Shown in pieces: positions 22,541-32,620 of a stretch of 64,000 nt of DNA (within the stretch, counting starts at the first letter, position 1; each line of letters starts with the position of its first letter). Position numbers and translations under genes: made by a program. Location of the stretch: the NCBI GenBank assembly GCA_020283715.1, contig JAIQCW010000130.1, positions 84,380 to 148,379 on the forward strand, written 5' to 3'. This DNA is from Cytauxzoon felis (Eukaryota > Apicomplexa > Aconoidasida > Piroplasmida > Theileriidae). The notes beneath the pieces are model-generated. The model saw only the letters and a list, made by a program, of their open reading frames with translations. It did no database searches and was not told the DNA's origin.

Positions 22541-22983
22541 GTATGGTATAAAAGCCAACCAGGAAAGGTGCCAATATATACTACCATTGGGATAACTATT
22601 ACCACTAGAGTTTTTCCAATGTTTACCACTTGGTCCACAATTACTACCAGGGCTCTCACTATCAATAATATCCAATATAGGTGGTGGATAGAAGACCAAT
22701 CTGCAGCATGTCCAGTATCCTGACCAGCACTTAGAGTCCCAGGATTATTCTTAAAAAGTTGATGAATACCTTTATTAGCCTCTTCTTTATCAGCATTAGT
22801 AGCATCACCGTAATCGATAGAATTATCATCATTACCATTAGGTTGTGTATCAATTATATCGATGGCTATATGAATAGAAATAATAATCCTATTACAGCCA
22901 TATGTACTTCACATATAACTGAAATACATAAACATAGCAGCCTTACCTAACCACTGTTTATACGGTTCCAGAGGATCAGACAT
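22526..22983 (-). CDS. Small Asp/Asn/Gly-rich hypothetical, possibly degenerate
   Basis: An ATG at 22983 begins MSDPLEPYKQWL. An intron (TTAG/GTAAGG donor, ATATAG acceptor, about 80 nt) leads into AIDIIDTQPNGNDDNSIDYG and LFKNNPGTLSAGQDTG. A frame change is then needed to reach DIIDSESPGSNCGPSGKHWK and a Trp-rich tail that stops at 22526, inside the terminal cassette of the adjacent repeat. Composition (Gly, Asn, Asp, Ala) recalls the antigen-like sequences at 60.8-64 kb, so it may be a small relative; this is inference. I know no family match. It could be a pseudogene or have a further tiny intron. Confidence 0.35.
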
Positions 22984-23073
22984 TTTGAGATATCCTTGGT
23001 TCCATTTTCACTTTATTTCAAATTAATCTCATTTAATCATTTACAATCATCGTATAATATTATAATAATTCTC

Positions 23074-23407
23074 CTATAGAGAATTGTTAGGTATAGCGGA
23101 GCCGGCAAGTTGATTAGCTTCCCAACCACTAGCAGGCATAGTCTTATCGTATCTATTCCCAAGTTGTAATATTTGATCCATAGACGATTGTAACAGAAAT
23201 ATCTTATCAGTCAAGTAGTATAATTAGACCTGCCAATAAGATGGATAATTTATGACGAAATATAGCTTCAGGTTTGGTACCATCACCAAGAGTAGCTTGT
23301 CCACCACTTTCGTTTATCTTACTTTGCCAATCGTTTAGCTGTGCTGGTGCTAATGAAGACGTCAAATTATCAAAGAAGCCTTTTATACCCGAAGAACTAC
23401 TACCCAT
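23074..23407 (-). CDS. Small Ser/Gly/Ala-rich hypothetical
   Basis: ATG at 23407 (MGSSSSGIKGFFDNLTSSLA), continuing through LNDWQSKINESGGQATLGDG and a hydrophobic stretch (HKLSILLAGLIILL) to a stop at 23209. A second open segment (LQSSMDQILQLGNRYDKTMP through NNSL) ends at 23074, and could be a second exon or a frameshifted tail. Its composition and size resemble the preceding small gene, and both are minus-strand, so they may be a pair. No family recognised. Confidence 0.35.
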
Positions 23408-23449
23408 CGTTCTTTCCTTCAAATTAATCACCATCTAATCATTTACAAC

Positions 23450-23885
23450 CTAATTATAATATTTTAATAATTTTATAAAAGTATATATAATTAGTATTAT
23501 TATAAGTATAATATACTTACTATACTTCAATTCATGTTAGTAGTTATATAGTATCTATATTATAATACTTATTTATATTAATACATATATATCTTCCTAC
23601 AACTATACTTCATCCTTCAATTGTATTAGTATAAATGCATATATTGTATTCACTTCTTAATCATCAATAGACTGTTAAAAAGTGGTGGAAATGGTGTTTT
23701 TATCCCGACATTTATAGGGTTATGTGGCGATGAAGAAGGTGGTGATGTAGGTGGAGTTAGTAATGGACCTCAAGTGGACCCGAAGCTGATCTCAGGGAAG
23801 CGGAGGGGGAGGTAAATAGAAGAGGCCTTCACGGCGAGTGGAAGGTAAGGTTGTAACCTCAGGTGGAACGTCGAGTGAAATGGAA
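23450..23885. repeat. AT-rich repeat copy 2 joined to a hairpin-cassette repeat
   Basis: The AT-rich repeat (core catgttagtagttatatagt, end cttcatccttcaattgtatt) runs about 23450-23640. It is followed by ggtgtttttatcccgaca at 23693 and then a cassette arm: cctcaagtggacccg, agctgatctcagggaagc, gaggtaaatagaagagg, cacggcgagtgg. The same order is seen at 52350-52895 and, inverted, at 31935-32350. Confidence 0.75.
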
Positions 23886-23998
23886 GAATTGAATATGATG
23901 TGGAGCTTAGACAAGCATTTGTTAGAGGATGTAAATGTAAACATGTACTATAAATCAGTTAAAGACTAATTCACTTCGTTATTATAAGTGATTGTTAA

Positions 23999-24552
23999 TC
24001 AAATATCACAATCCTTAACTTGTGGTATTAACCAACTGTCTTCTACGGATTGTAGCACTCTATATTCATATAGTTGTTTATTTTCTGTGAATAGTTCAGC
24101 TGCTTCTGTATTTGCAGGTGATGATGGATTGGGATCATTTAATAGTGCCTGAAATGTGTAGGTAAAATAATCCATCAACTTACCTGTATAGACATTAGTA
24201 TAGCTGCGATATCATACATTGGTGTCCATTGATTTTGTAATATATCAAGACATATCTTCCCATCATTGTAAACTATTGATGTGTTATCATGATTGAAATA
24301 TGGGACATTACCATTCGGGTGAAATATTTTGGTGATAAATTTGACAGATGGCGGTTTGGTTGGGTATTCTTCAGAGAATTTGATGATAAGATGGAATATA
24401 CCGCATTCCCATATAGTGCCTTCAGATCCATTAATAATAGCGTGGCAATACATTATATTATCCGGGAACGGTTGTGCTAATGTACCTTTGGGTGGTTCCC
24501 TTAGTATACGCGATACATCTTGAATAATGCGACGACGTGCAAATGTGGACAT
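23999..24552 (-). CDS. Ubiquitin-conjugating enzyme E2, RAD6 type
   Basis: Exons 24552-24312, 24272-24184 and 24148-23999, with introns of 39 nt (24273-24311) and 35 nt (24149-24183). The start [20 protein letters not shown] is the RAD6/UBE2A N-terminus. After splicing the active site reads [20 protein letters not shown], with Cys in the usual place. The C-terminal exon encodes [20 protein letters not shown] and ends [15 protein letters not shown]. The 39-nt intron is a multiple of three with no stop, so unspliced it looks like a 13-residue insertion before the catalytic Cys. RAD6-type E2s work with RING E3s on histone H2B and PCNA; target specificity here is inferred. Confidence 0.93.
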
Positions 24553-24842
24553 TATATGATGAAAAAAAATCTTTAAAACATTTTAATTACGATAAATTAT
24601 ATTGAATAAATAAAATAGTTGTAAATTTGGAGTATGAATATATGCGAGTAGGTGTAGTACGATAGAGTGTGTTTTGAGATTGAAAATTATATAATTTTAT
24701 AAAATTTTTATTGTAATTAATTAAGTATAAGTATATATATGATAGAATAGATTATTATATAGTTTGTTAGATGATATTATAATTCCCAATATTGTATGAT
24801 TGGTTATTATATACTAGTGTTATGTCTTATCTATAGAAATGT

Positions 24843-27414
24843 ATGGATCGTATATATTTGTTGATGTTGTTTTATAATTTGTTGATATATAATCGTGTGA
24901 TAAAATGTTTGTTTAATAGATGTAAATTGGATGGTAGATTGAATTTTATATATAATTCATTAATATTTGTAAAGAATCGTGGATTGATTTCAATGAGGGA
25001 TTATAATAGTGGTATAGTATTGAATGATAGTAATGGTAGGATGGATATGGAGAAGGGTGATGATGAGGATGATGATAATAAGAATTATATACTTGTGAAG
25101 ATACCTAAGAATTCGGATAAGTTATCAATGAATATATATTGGATGAATAATAGAATAAATATGGATCGTAGTAAATCAGAGAGTATATTGAGTACAATAT
25201 TACGTATGAAGAGGACATTATTTAAGAATTATATGAAATATAATAATAATATTGAAGATACATTTGATAATGTTGATAATATGTTTGATATAAAATTTAT
25301 GAATAATAAAGATATACAGATAGGTGATATAGATATGAGTTGTGAAGATGTAATAAGATTATCTAATTATTTATTAATAAATAATATAAGATTAGATATA
25401 TTTGTAAATATATCTAGATTAGATAAAGTAGAATTATGTAATTATACAATGATAGGTTGTCCTATATCATTAATAATAAAAGATGATACATTAGAATATA
25501 TTGATAATGTTAGTATAGAATGGTTAGATAATAATAATAATATAATATCAAATGATTATATATATATACCCCATGATTTTATGTTGGGTATGAAAATAAA
25601 AGCACGTGTTAAAAATAATTTAATGGAATATGATATATTAGAATCTAATTATACAACAATATTAGAACCACCTATTAATAAATGGCAATTAGATAGAATT
25701 AATAAATTTAATAATATAAATTATAATATAAATAATAATCCATTACAAATTAATGATATTAGAATTGTATCATTTAATATATTATCACCAACTTATATTA
25801 ATTCACATGATTCTATACAAAGATTTTTTCCATATTGTCCATTAGAATATTTAGATTCTAATTATAGAAATCAATTAATATTAAGAGAAATATTATATCT
25901 TAAACCACAAATTTTATGTCTACAAGAATGTTCTTCTAAAGTATATAAAGAATATATTCGTCCATCACTCTCTAAATATTATTATTCTTATCTTACACTT
26001 AAAAATTCTAATGCTGATGAAGGTTGTGCTACATTTGTTGAACGTAATAAATTCCAATTCCTAGATAAATATGAATTCAATTTTAAAGATATTATTAAAA
26101 ATAATCAATATGATCATCTACTCGGAAAAGTCTCCAATAACTGGCATAATCTAGATGTATGTTTTAAAAAAAAATTTCTTCTACCCCATAACGCACCATA
26201 ATTTTTGTTAAAAAACACTATATATAAATTCACCCAATACGAGGAAAATTCCTCGATAAAAAAACACTATATTATTTCTATAGGATTACTACTTTGATAA
26301 ATATCATACAGTATACCAAATTGGATGCTATAAATACATAGACGATGAAAAATACGTCTTTGTACTAAATACACATCTATACTTCCATCCATTAGGAAGA
26401 CATATTAGATTACTACAAACATACGTCATGCTCAATGAATTAGAAAAATTCAAAACGGAAATGGCAAGAAGATACAAATTCGACTCGGTCAAAAATGCCT
26501 TCACACTCATAGCAGGTGATTTCAATGCAATACCAAATGAAGGAGTATATAAACTCATCACCAAAGGATACATCTCAATCAATCACCCAGACTGGAAATA
26601 CGGTAAGTCACACTATATATTGAATATATGTTTTACACATCGTATCTTATTTCCCAGTCCCGTTCCACCGGAAGTCCAATCCTACTTTTCTTCCACTAGG
26701 CGTTCCACCTGAGGTTACCACCACCGTTGGTCTTGCAGACAGCTCTTCCAATTCACTCCCCGTAAACGGTAATGTCACTCCCGGAGATCGTGATGAAGGT
26801 TGTGATGGATCATCCATCATGGGAATGATGGAAGATGGTGCTAAGGATGTGTTGGATGTAACCTCAAGTGGAACCCGCAGCTGATCTCAGGGAAGCGGAG
26901 GGATAACTAAATAGAAGAGGCACCACGCCTAGTGGAAAAGAGAGTAGGATTGTAACCTCAGGTGGATATGTTGAGAGTAGTAGATTGATCTTCATGTGTA
27001 TGTCCTGATCTTAGACGTGATTATTGAATAATTACAGGTGAGATATTTGGTTATGATCGTACTAGTTATTTTGTACCGGATGATTATGGACGTGGTGTTG
27101 ATAAGGAGGATGAATTTACGGATGAGAATAGAGAGAATTATATATTTGTTGATGGGTATCAGGGTTATGTGGATTCGTATTTGAATGATCCTATACAATT
27201 TACTAATTTTGTCCAGAAATTCAATGGTACATTGGATTATATTTATTATTCGAATAATGTTAATGTAAGTTATATATTGATTTATATGTATATATTTCTA
27301 TATTAGGTCAAGAGGGTATTACCGGGTATAACATTTGATGAGGCGAGTGAATATATTGGATTGCCTTCGAAATTATATCCATCAGATCATTTATCTATCG
27401 CTGCTGATTTTTAA
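24843..27414 (+). CDS. PDE12-like endonuclease/exonuclease/phosphatase family protein
   Basis: Four exons: 24843-26156, 26284-26602, 27038-27264 and 27307-27414, with introns of 127, 435 and 42 nt and consistent phases. The N-terminal 250 residues are weakly conserved, with a basic, hydrophobic start that could target mitochondria. The catalytic EEP domain has IRIVSFNILSPTYINS, ILCLQECSSKVYKEYI, FVLNTHLYFHPLGRHIRLLQ, LIAGDFNAIPNE and LPSKLYPSDHLSIAADF, including the catalytic Glu, the Asp-x-Asn pair and the final Ser-Asp-His. The Asn-Thr-His-Leu-Tyr-x-His-Pro block points to 2',5'-phosphodiesterase 12 (mitochondrial deadenylase) rather than the CCR4 nuclease. Intron 1 holds a short hairpin repeat and intron 2 a complete GC-rich element. 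Confidence 0.85.
26226..26272. repeat. Short hairpin repeat in PDE12-like intron 1
   Basis: A unit of about 45 nt, beginning attcacccaatacgagg and ending gataaaaaaacactat, with the inverted repeat cgaggaaaattcctcg in its middle. Three more copies lie at 37418-37560; one of them carries matching changes in both stem halves. Confidence 0.75.
26650..26985. repeat. Hairpin-cassette repeat in PDE12-like intron 2
   Basis: Ordered cassettes: ccactaggcgttcc, gtcttgcagacagctc, ccccgtaaacgg, cactcccggagatcgtg, a palindromic gatggatcatccatc module, cctcaagtgg, agctgatctcagggaagc, aactaaatagaagagg, caccacgcctagtgg, cctcaggtgg. It is one of the most complete cassette strings and is entirely intronic, about 50 nt from each splice site. 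Confidence 0.9.
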
Positions 27415-27605
27415 TTTTCTGTAATTATATAACTTGTATTAATTTTAAATGAATTGATATTATTTATTTATTTTTCAATTTATAGTTGTAGTGTCTTGAT
27501 GTTAATTTATTTAGTCGATGGACTCTAGAAGATTAGAGATTTATAATCAAAATCTCATTATTAAATTTACATTTATAGTTATGTTAAAAGATTTAAGATG
27601 TAGAG

Positions 27606-29360
27606 ATGAAGAATATAAATGAATTGGATGATTGTGATTATATAGAAGAAGTATATGATAAGATTAAACAACGTAAATTATTGAGAGATGAGAAGCAAGA
27701 GAAGGAGATATTAAATAATAAAGATAAAGATGTATCAAATATAAAATCTATAGATTATATTTCAACTAGAGAATGGATAAAGGATATTTATATACCAGAT
27801 GATAATATAAATGATATGACATTAGATGAATGTATAGAATTAAAAAAGAGATTATGTATAGAAACATTAGGTATAAGAATACCTAAACCTATAGGGTCAT
27901 TTTTACATTTAATTAAATGTATACCTATAAAATTAATAAATCGTTTAGGTAAATTAGGTTATATACAACCTACTTCTATACAATGTCAAGCTATACCTTG
28001 TATATTACAAGGTAGAAATACTATTATTATATCAGAAACTGGTAGTGGTAAAACATTATCTTATATTTTACCTATAATAGCACATGTACTTAATTTAATT
28101 AAACAATGGTCAACTGTAGCTAATAAAAAATGTGTTTATTGTATAATTTTAACTTTAAATAGAGAATTATGTTATCAAATATATTATTTATTATATAAAT
28201 TATGTAAAGGTATTAATATACGTATATTATGTTTATCTACTGGTATAGATAAAACTATACAATATAAATCTATATTACAAGGTTGTGAAATTGCTGTTTG
28301 TAATCCTATTAGATTATTAGATCTTATCTCACTTAATGGTATTAAATTATATCAATGTAATTATTTTATTGTTGATGAATGTGATAAATTATTAACATCT
28401 GAATATGAACATCAAACTATTAATATATTAAGTCAATTACGTGATGATGTAATCAATGTACTCGTCTCTGCAACAACTACTGATCAATTATATAAAAAAA
28501 TGAAATCACTTGTAAGAAATTCAATCACTATCAAAGTCGGTACTACAATAGGTATCAATTTTAATAGTGTACAATTAAAATTCATCATTGTTAATAGTAT
28601 ACTCGAAAAAAAAATCTGGATCAATAAATTTCTAAATTATAATTCAGTGGGGGAAAATGGGGATTTTTATAATAGTGGGGATAAAAAACAGGTTATAATA
28701 TTTTGTAATAATAAGAATATTGTGGGGGATTTGTATAAGTTTATAGCGAATATGAATAATGAAGATATGAAGGTGTGTGTATTACATGGAGATTTGATAC
28801 CTAAACAGAGATTTGAAATACTTGAAAAATTTAAAAATAATCACTACAATATTTTAATAACAACAGATTTATTATGTAGAGGTATAGATATACCAAATGT
28901 CAATTGTATAATAAACTATGATGCGCCCAAGCATTACCATACATTACTACACCGTATAGGGAGATGTACGAGATATAATAATAAGGGGACGAGCTATACG
29001 ATGCTTACCAAGAGTGATAATAAGTTAGCCGCCTACATCGCATATAATCTAAATGAAAATTCAATCGAGGTGCCAAAAGACGTTAACAAGTTGGCGTATA
29101 CATTTTTGCCCTTTAAAAAGGCTAAAGCATCCAACATCAACTTTCTGCAATTCCTCAACACACGCGAGGTATTCTCGAAGAAGCAAAAGGTAGTATTTGC
29201 AGGTGGAAGAAAGGTTGGACTTGATAAAGGTAAAAGTTTAGCGGAAGAAGTGGAAGAGCATACAGGTGTAGATGTAGAGGTTGAGGGGAAAGCTGGAGGT
29301 AGAGAGTATAATATAGATGATGAAATTACGTCTTCATCCGATGATGATATGGAAATTTAA
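27606..29360 (+). CDS. DEAD-box (DECD-type) ATP-dependent RNA helicase
   Basis: A single open frame of 584 residues. Motifs in order: Q motif (GYIQPTSIQCQAIP, about residues 117-130), Walker A (SETGSGKTLSY), motif II VDECDKLL (Asp-Glu-Cys-Asp in place of DEAD), motif III SATTT, then domain 2 with QVIIFCNNKN, LITTDLLCRGIDIPNV and HRIGRCTRY. All catalytic elements are present. The N-terminal 110 residues are charged and helical, and the C-terminus is acidic (DDEITSSSDDDMEI). The subfamily is not clear. Roles in ribosome biogenesis or splicing are typical of such helicases, but I cannot choose between them. Unlike its neighbours the gene is intronless and repeat-free. Confidence 0.9.
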   Translation: MKNINELDDCDYIEEVYDKIKQRKLLRDEKQEKEILNNKDKDVSNIKSIDYISTREWIKDIYIPDDNINDMTLDECIELKKRLCIETLGIRIPKPIGSFLHLIKCIPIKLINRLGKLGYIQPTSIQCQAIPCILQGRNTIIISETGSGKTLSYILPIIAHVLNLIKQWSTVANKKCVYCIILTLNRELCYQIYYLLYKLCKGINIRILCLSTGIDKTIQYKSILQGCEIAVCNPIRLLDLISLNGIKLYQCNYFIVDECDKLLTSEYEHQTINILSQLRDDVINVLVSATTTDQLYKKMKSLVRNSITIKVGTTIGINFNSVQLKFIIVNSILEKKIWINKFLNYNSVGENGDFYNSGDKKQVIIFCNNKNIVGDLYKFIANMNNEDMKVCVLHGDLIPKQRFEILEKFKNNHYNILITTDLLCRGIDIPNVNCIINYDAPKHYHTLLHRIGRCTRYNNKGTSYTMLTKSDNKLAAYIAYNLNENSIEVPKDVNKLAYTFLPFKKAKASNINFLQFLNTREVFSKKQKVVFAGGRKVGLDKGKSLAEEVEEHTGVDVEVEGKAGGREYNIDDEITSSSDDDMEI

Positions 29361-29509
29361 TCGCATAAATTTTAGTGTCTTGCATACATTTCATTTATAT
29401 ATTCGTCAGACTATGTAGTAACAACGTTTATATTGTTCGGTACCTCTCCTCACCACTTGATCGTCGGGTATAGTCGCGTCATTTAGTGTCTAATTAATTT
29501 TTAATGTAA

Positions 29510-31879
29510 ATGAAGTATTATTTGACGACATTATGGCGTTTTATGTGTGTGGAAGTTAAAGGTTGTAATATAACAAACGACGCGCGTCCGTCGTACAATG
29601 TGGATTCGTCCCCTAGGAACGAGAACCTATCTACGATAGATTTAACTACTGAAGATGTGAAAGATGAGAAGAAAATTAAGAGTACATTTGATAAAATTAT
29701 AGATTATATACCTAATGTATGTTGAATTTCGTTATATTCATACACACCTTTTGTAGAACGCTCTTATGCACATGAATATTTTGCCCTATTATTTTGAGCG
29801 CTTATTATTCCACTCTATGCTTCTATGTATAGATACTGCACTATTTGAAATTACATTTATGCCTATACAGGTACGTTCATGGATAATTTGATCTACATAT
29901 CTCAGGCATTTAATGTACTCTCTCATTATTTACTTAAATTCTACGACTATATACTCGATGATTCCATCAATATCTCCGCTGTATGTTGTAGTTGTATCTC
30001 TTTATCTTCTTACTCACTCTTCAGAAGCCATTTGATGACGGTGTCGAATCTAGCCCCAGGAAAGCGGTGAATTTAATGGAAGATGAACCAACGTTGATTG
30101 AATTGTGTGGTTGTGTCAGGTTTATTATTTTGTGCTTTACAATTTCATTATTCTTAAAAGTTGATACATCTAGGGTCTATCATAATATTCGGGGACAGCC
30201 TTTTATTAAACTCTATGTTATCTACAATATTCTAGAGGTCTGTGAACGATTATGTAGATCATTCAGTAGGGATATATTGGATAACCTTTTAATTGTTATT
30301 ATAAGAATACTTGAACATTTATATGGTGGAAAATATCCGCACCATAAAAATAATGGGGAATCTGAAGATAATTATCCTCATAATAAAAATATGGGGGTTT
30401 CTTTACAGCATTTACATATGCATTCATCACAACAACTAGTAGATGTTAAATATCTTCATCCATCCATCAAAATTATCCCACCTCAAGATGAATCAATCCC
30501 TACAACTTCAAAGAATGAACGTCCAAATTATCCGTTGGATCAAAACGTCAGACAACAATCTGTAGATGAGATACCTACACATCCATCAATGGATGATGAT
30601 GATATTAAATATCTGCAAGCATCTATAGATATGGATACAAGTACACCAACACAATCATCAAATGAATTAGATCTAGATGAATGTAACCAAAATGAAATAA
30701 TGGGGGAAGATAACAAATCCACCCAAGATGAAGATAGAAATGTGGGGAATATTCACATGATGTATGTGAGGTTTATTTTATTATTTATGATAGTAATATT
30801 GACATTTATGTTTCATACATTTATGCATCTAATAAGGATGCTATGCCTAAATATAGCAATAAATTCATCGGAATCTATCATGTTCTTACTATTAATAACT
30901 AATAATTTTGCTGAAATCAAATCTACAGTATTCAAAAAATATACATTAACTACACTATTCATCGTAGTAGCATCAGATGTTATCGAAAGATGCTATCTAT
31001 GCTTCGATAGCCTACTCATCTTCTTGAAATTATCTTCATCAATGGGGTTAATTTACACTATAAATTTGATTTAGCCACATAACTTTTTATAGGGCATTTA
31101 CTTTATACTTTAATGTATTCAGCTGGCTACTATTAATCATGCTCACCGAAATTATAATCGATTTAATCAAACATTTATACCTCCTAAAGTTTAATAAAAT
31201 CTCATCCATCATTTTCAATGAATACCATACCACAATCCTCGCAGATTTCATACTCTCTAGATCCAACTTTAATCTACAAGATATCATACAATATAACCTC
31301 AATGTACCATGCAAATACTCGTACTCCTTCTCACATATCTCAACCAGGTTAGTTGAAAGTTCTCTACTTTCCATTTGAGGTACAATCCAACTCTATTCCA
31401 CTCGCCGTTCCACCTGAGGTCCAATTCACCTCTCTTCGTCTTGCAGACAGCTCTTCTATTTACCTATCTCTAAAGAGTATAGCCACTCCCAGAGATCGTG
31501 GCGGTGAAGAAGGTAATGATTGGACCTCAGGTGGAACCCGTAGCTGATCTCAGGGAAGCGGAGGGGGAAGTAAATAGAAGAGCTGACGGCAGGATGACCT
31601 CAGGTGAAGGCTCTTTTGGTTATCTCCCTTGATATTGCGCTGGTTTATATTTATTTTTCATTTAGGCGCTTGGGATTTATAGCTACGCCATTGGTGACAT
31701 TATTGATTTGTACATTATTAAAGTCGTCAGTAAAGGATTTTGCATCGTTATTATTAACGTGGTTATCAATATTCGCAATCAAAGTTACATTATCAATACT
31801 ATTAGTAACTTACAATATTAGAAATAAAAAGAAGATTATGCATTTGAACACAACACTATACTCTATAAATGCACTGTAA
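29510..31879 (+). CDS. TAPT1-family (DUF747) multipass membrane protein
   Basis: A multi-exon gene from ATG 29510 with short introns at about 29719-29873 and 29982-30024, and a large one at about 31348-31662. Diagnostic DUF747 blocks are HNIRGQPFIKLYVIYNILEV then CERLCRSFSRDILDNLL, followed by NNFAEIKSTVFKKYTLTTLF and SDVIERCYLCFDSLLI. After the repeat-bearing intron the frame continues with LGFIATPLVTLLICTLLKS. Six or more hydrophobic segments are visible. The loop at about residues 230-370 is polar and low-complexity. TAPT1/Emp65 proteins sit in the ER membrane and have been linked to protein quality control and ciliary functions; the parasite role is unknown. Exact ends of some exons are inferred. 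Confidence 0.78.
31368..31612. repeat. Hairpin-cassette repeat in the TAPT1-like intron
   Basis: Cassettes ccactcgccgttcc, gtcttgcagacagctc, ctctaaagag, gccactcccagagatcgtgg, agctgatctcagggaagc, gtaaatagaagagc and gctgacggcagga, ended by cctcaggtga. The two arms use different mini-hairpins (gtcttgcagac on the left, ctgacggcag on the right). Confidence 0.88.
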
Positions 31880-31934
31880 TATACCTAATATATCATTATT
31901 TGCTAAGATTATTACCCTTACAAATAGACTAAGT

Positions 31935-32510
31935 CCACTCAAGGTCCAATACAACTCGTATTCCACTTTTTTAGTCCTGCCGTCAACTCCTTTATTTACC
32001 TTCCCCTCCGCTTCCCTGAGATCAGCTCTGGGTGTTCCACTTGAGGTCACATCCTCACTACCTTCATCATCACCACAGATGCCCAGAATTATAGGGATAA
32101 TAAACACCATTTACCCTATAATATAAATGTCTATTGATGATTTCCCTTTTAATATAATATATACTTACATACTAATACAATTGAAGGATGATGCATAGTT
32201 ATATGATACTATTCATGTAATAATACAAATAATTATTATAATATATATACTATATAACTACTAACATGATGTGAAGTATTGTACCTATATAAGATAGAAT
32301 ACATACATATAAATAATTACATTTCATAAAATTATTATAATATTATAAGAAGATTGTAAATAATTGAGAGAAGATAATTATTGTATTTGTTGTTCAATTA
32401 ATTTACATACTATTAGGTGGACCTCAGGTGGAACCCGTAGCTGATCTCAGGGAAGCAGAGGGGGAGATAAATAAGGAAGCTGACGGCAGGACGAAAAGAG
32501 TGGAAAACGG
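31935..32510. repeat. Composite: cassette arm, inverted AT-rich repeat, cassette arm
   Basis: 31935-32070 is a cassette arm (cctgccgtcaactcc, cttccctgagatcagctctg). At 32095 there is agggataataaacacc, then an inverted copy of the AT-rich repeat (32150-32350, with aatacaattgaaggatgatg). A second arm follows at 32413-32508 (agctgatctcagggaagc, gctgacggcaggac). The two arms face opposite ways around the AT-rich core, giving an element of about 575 bp between TAPT1-like and the next gene. Confidence 0.72.
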
Positions 32511-32620
32511 AAATATGTATATAAATAATTTATAAAATTAAATATGTCTAATGACAATTGACTGCGTTTCAAATCTTATATTACATTGAGTTTATGATAT
32601 TATAAATACAATTCGTGTGT

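Noticed and set aside
24273..24311. A 13-residue insertion in the E2 catalytic region
   Set aside because: The segment has GT-AG ends and its removal restores the conserved sequence exactly, so it is an intron.
20200..29490. The motif TTAGTGTC before CCT5 (20208) and near 29374 and 29484 as a promoter element
   Set aside because: Only three or four occurrences, not consistently placed relative to starts; insufficient to call a regulatory site.
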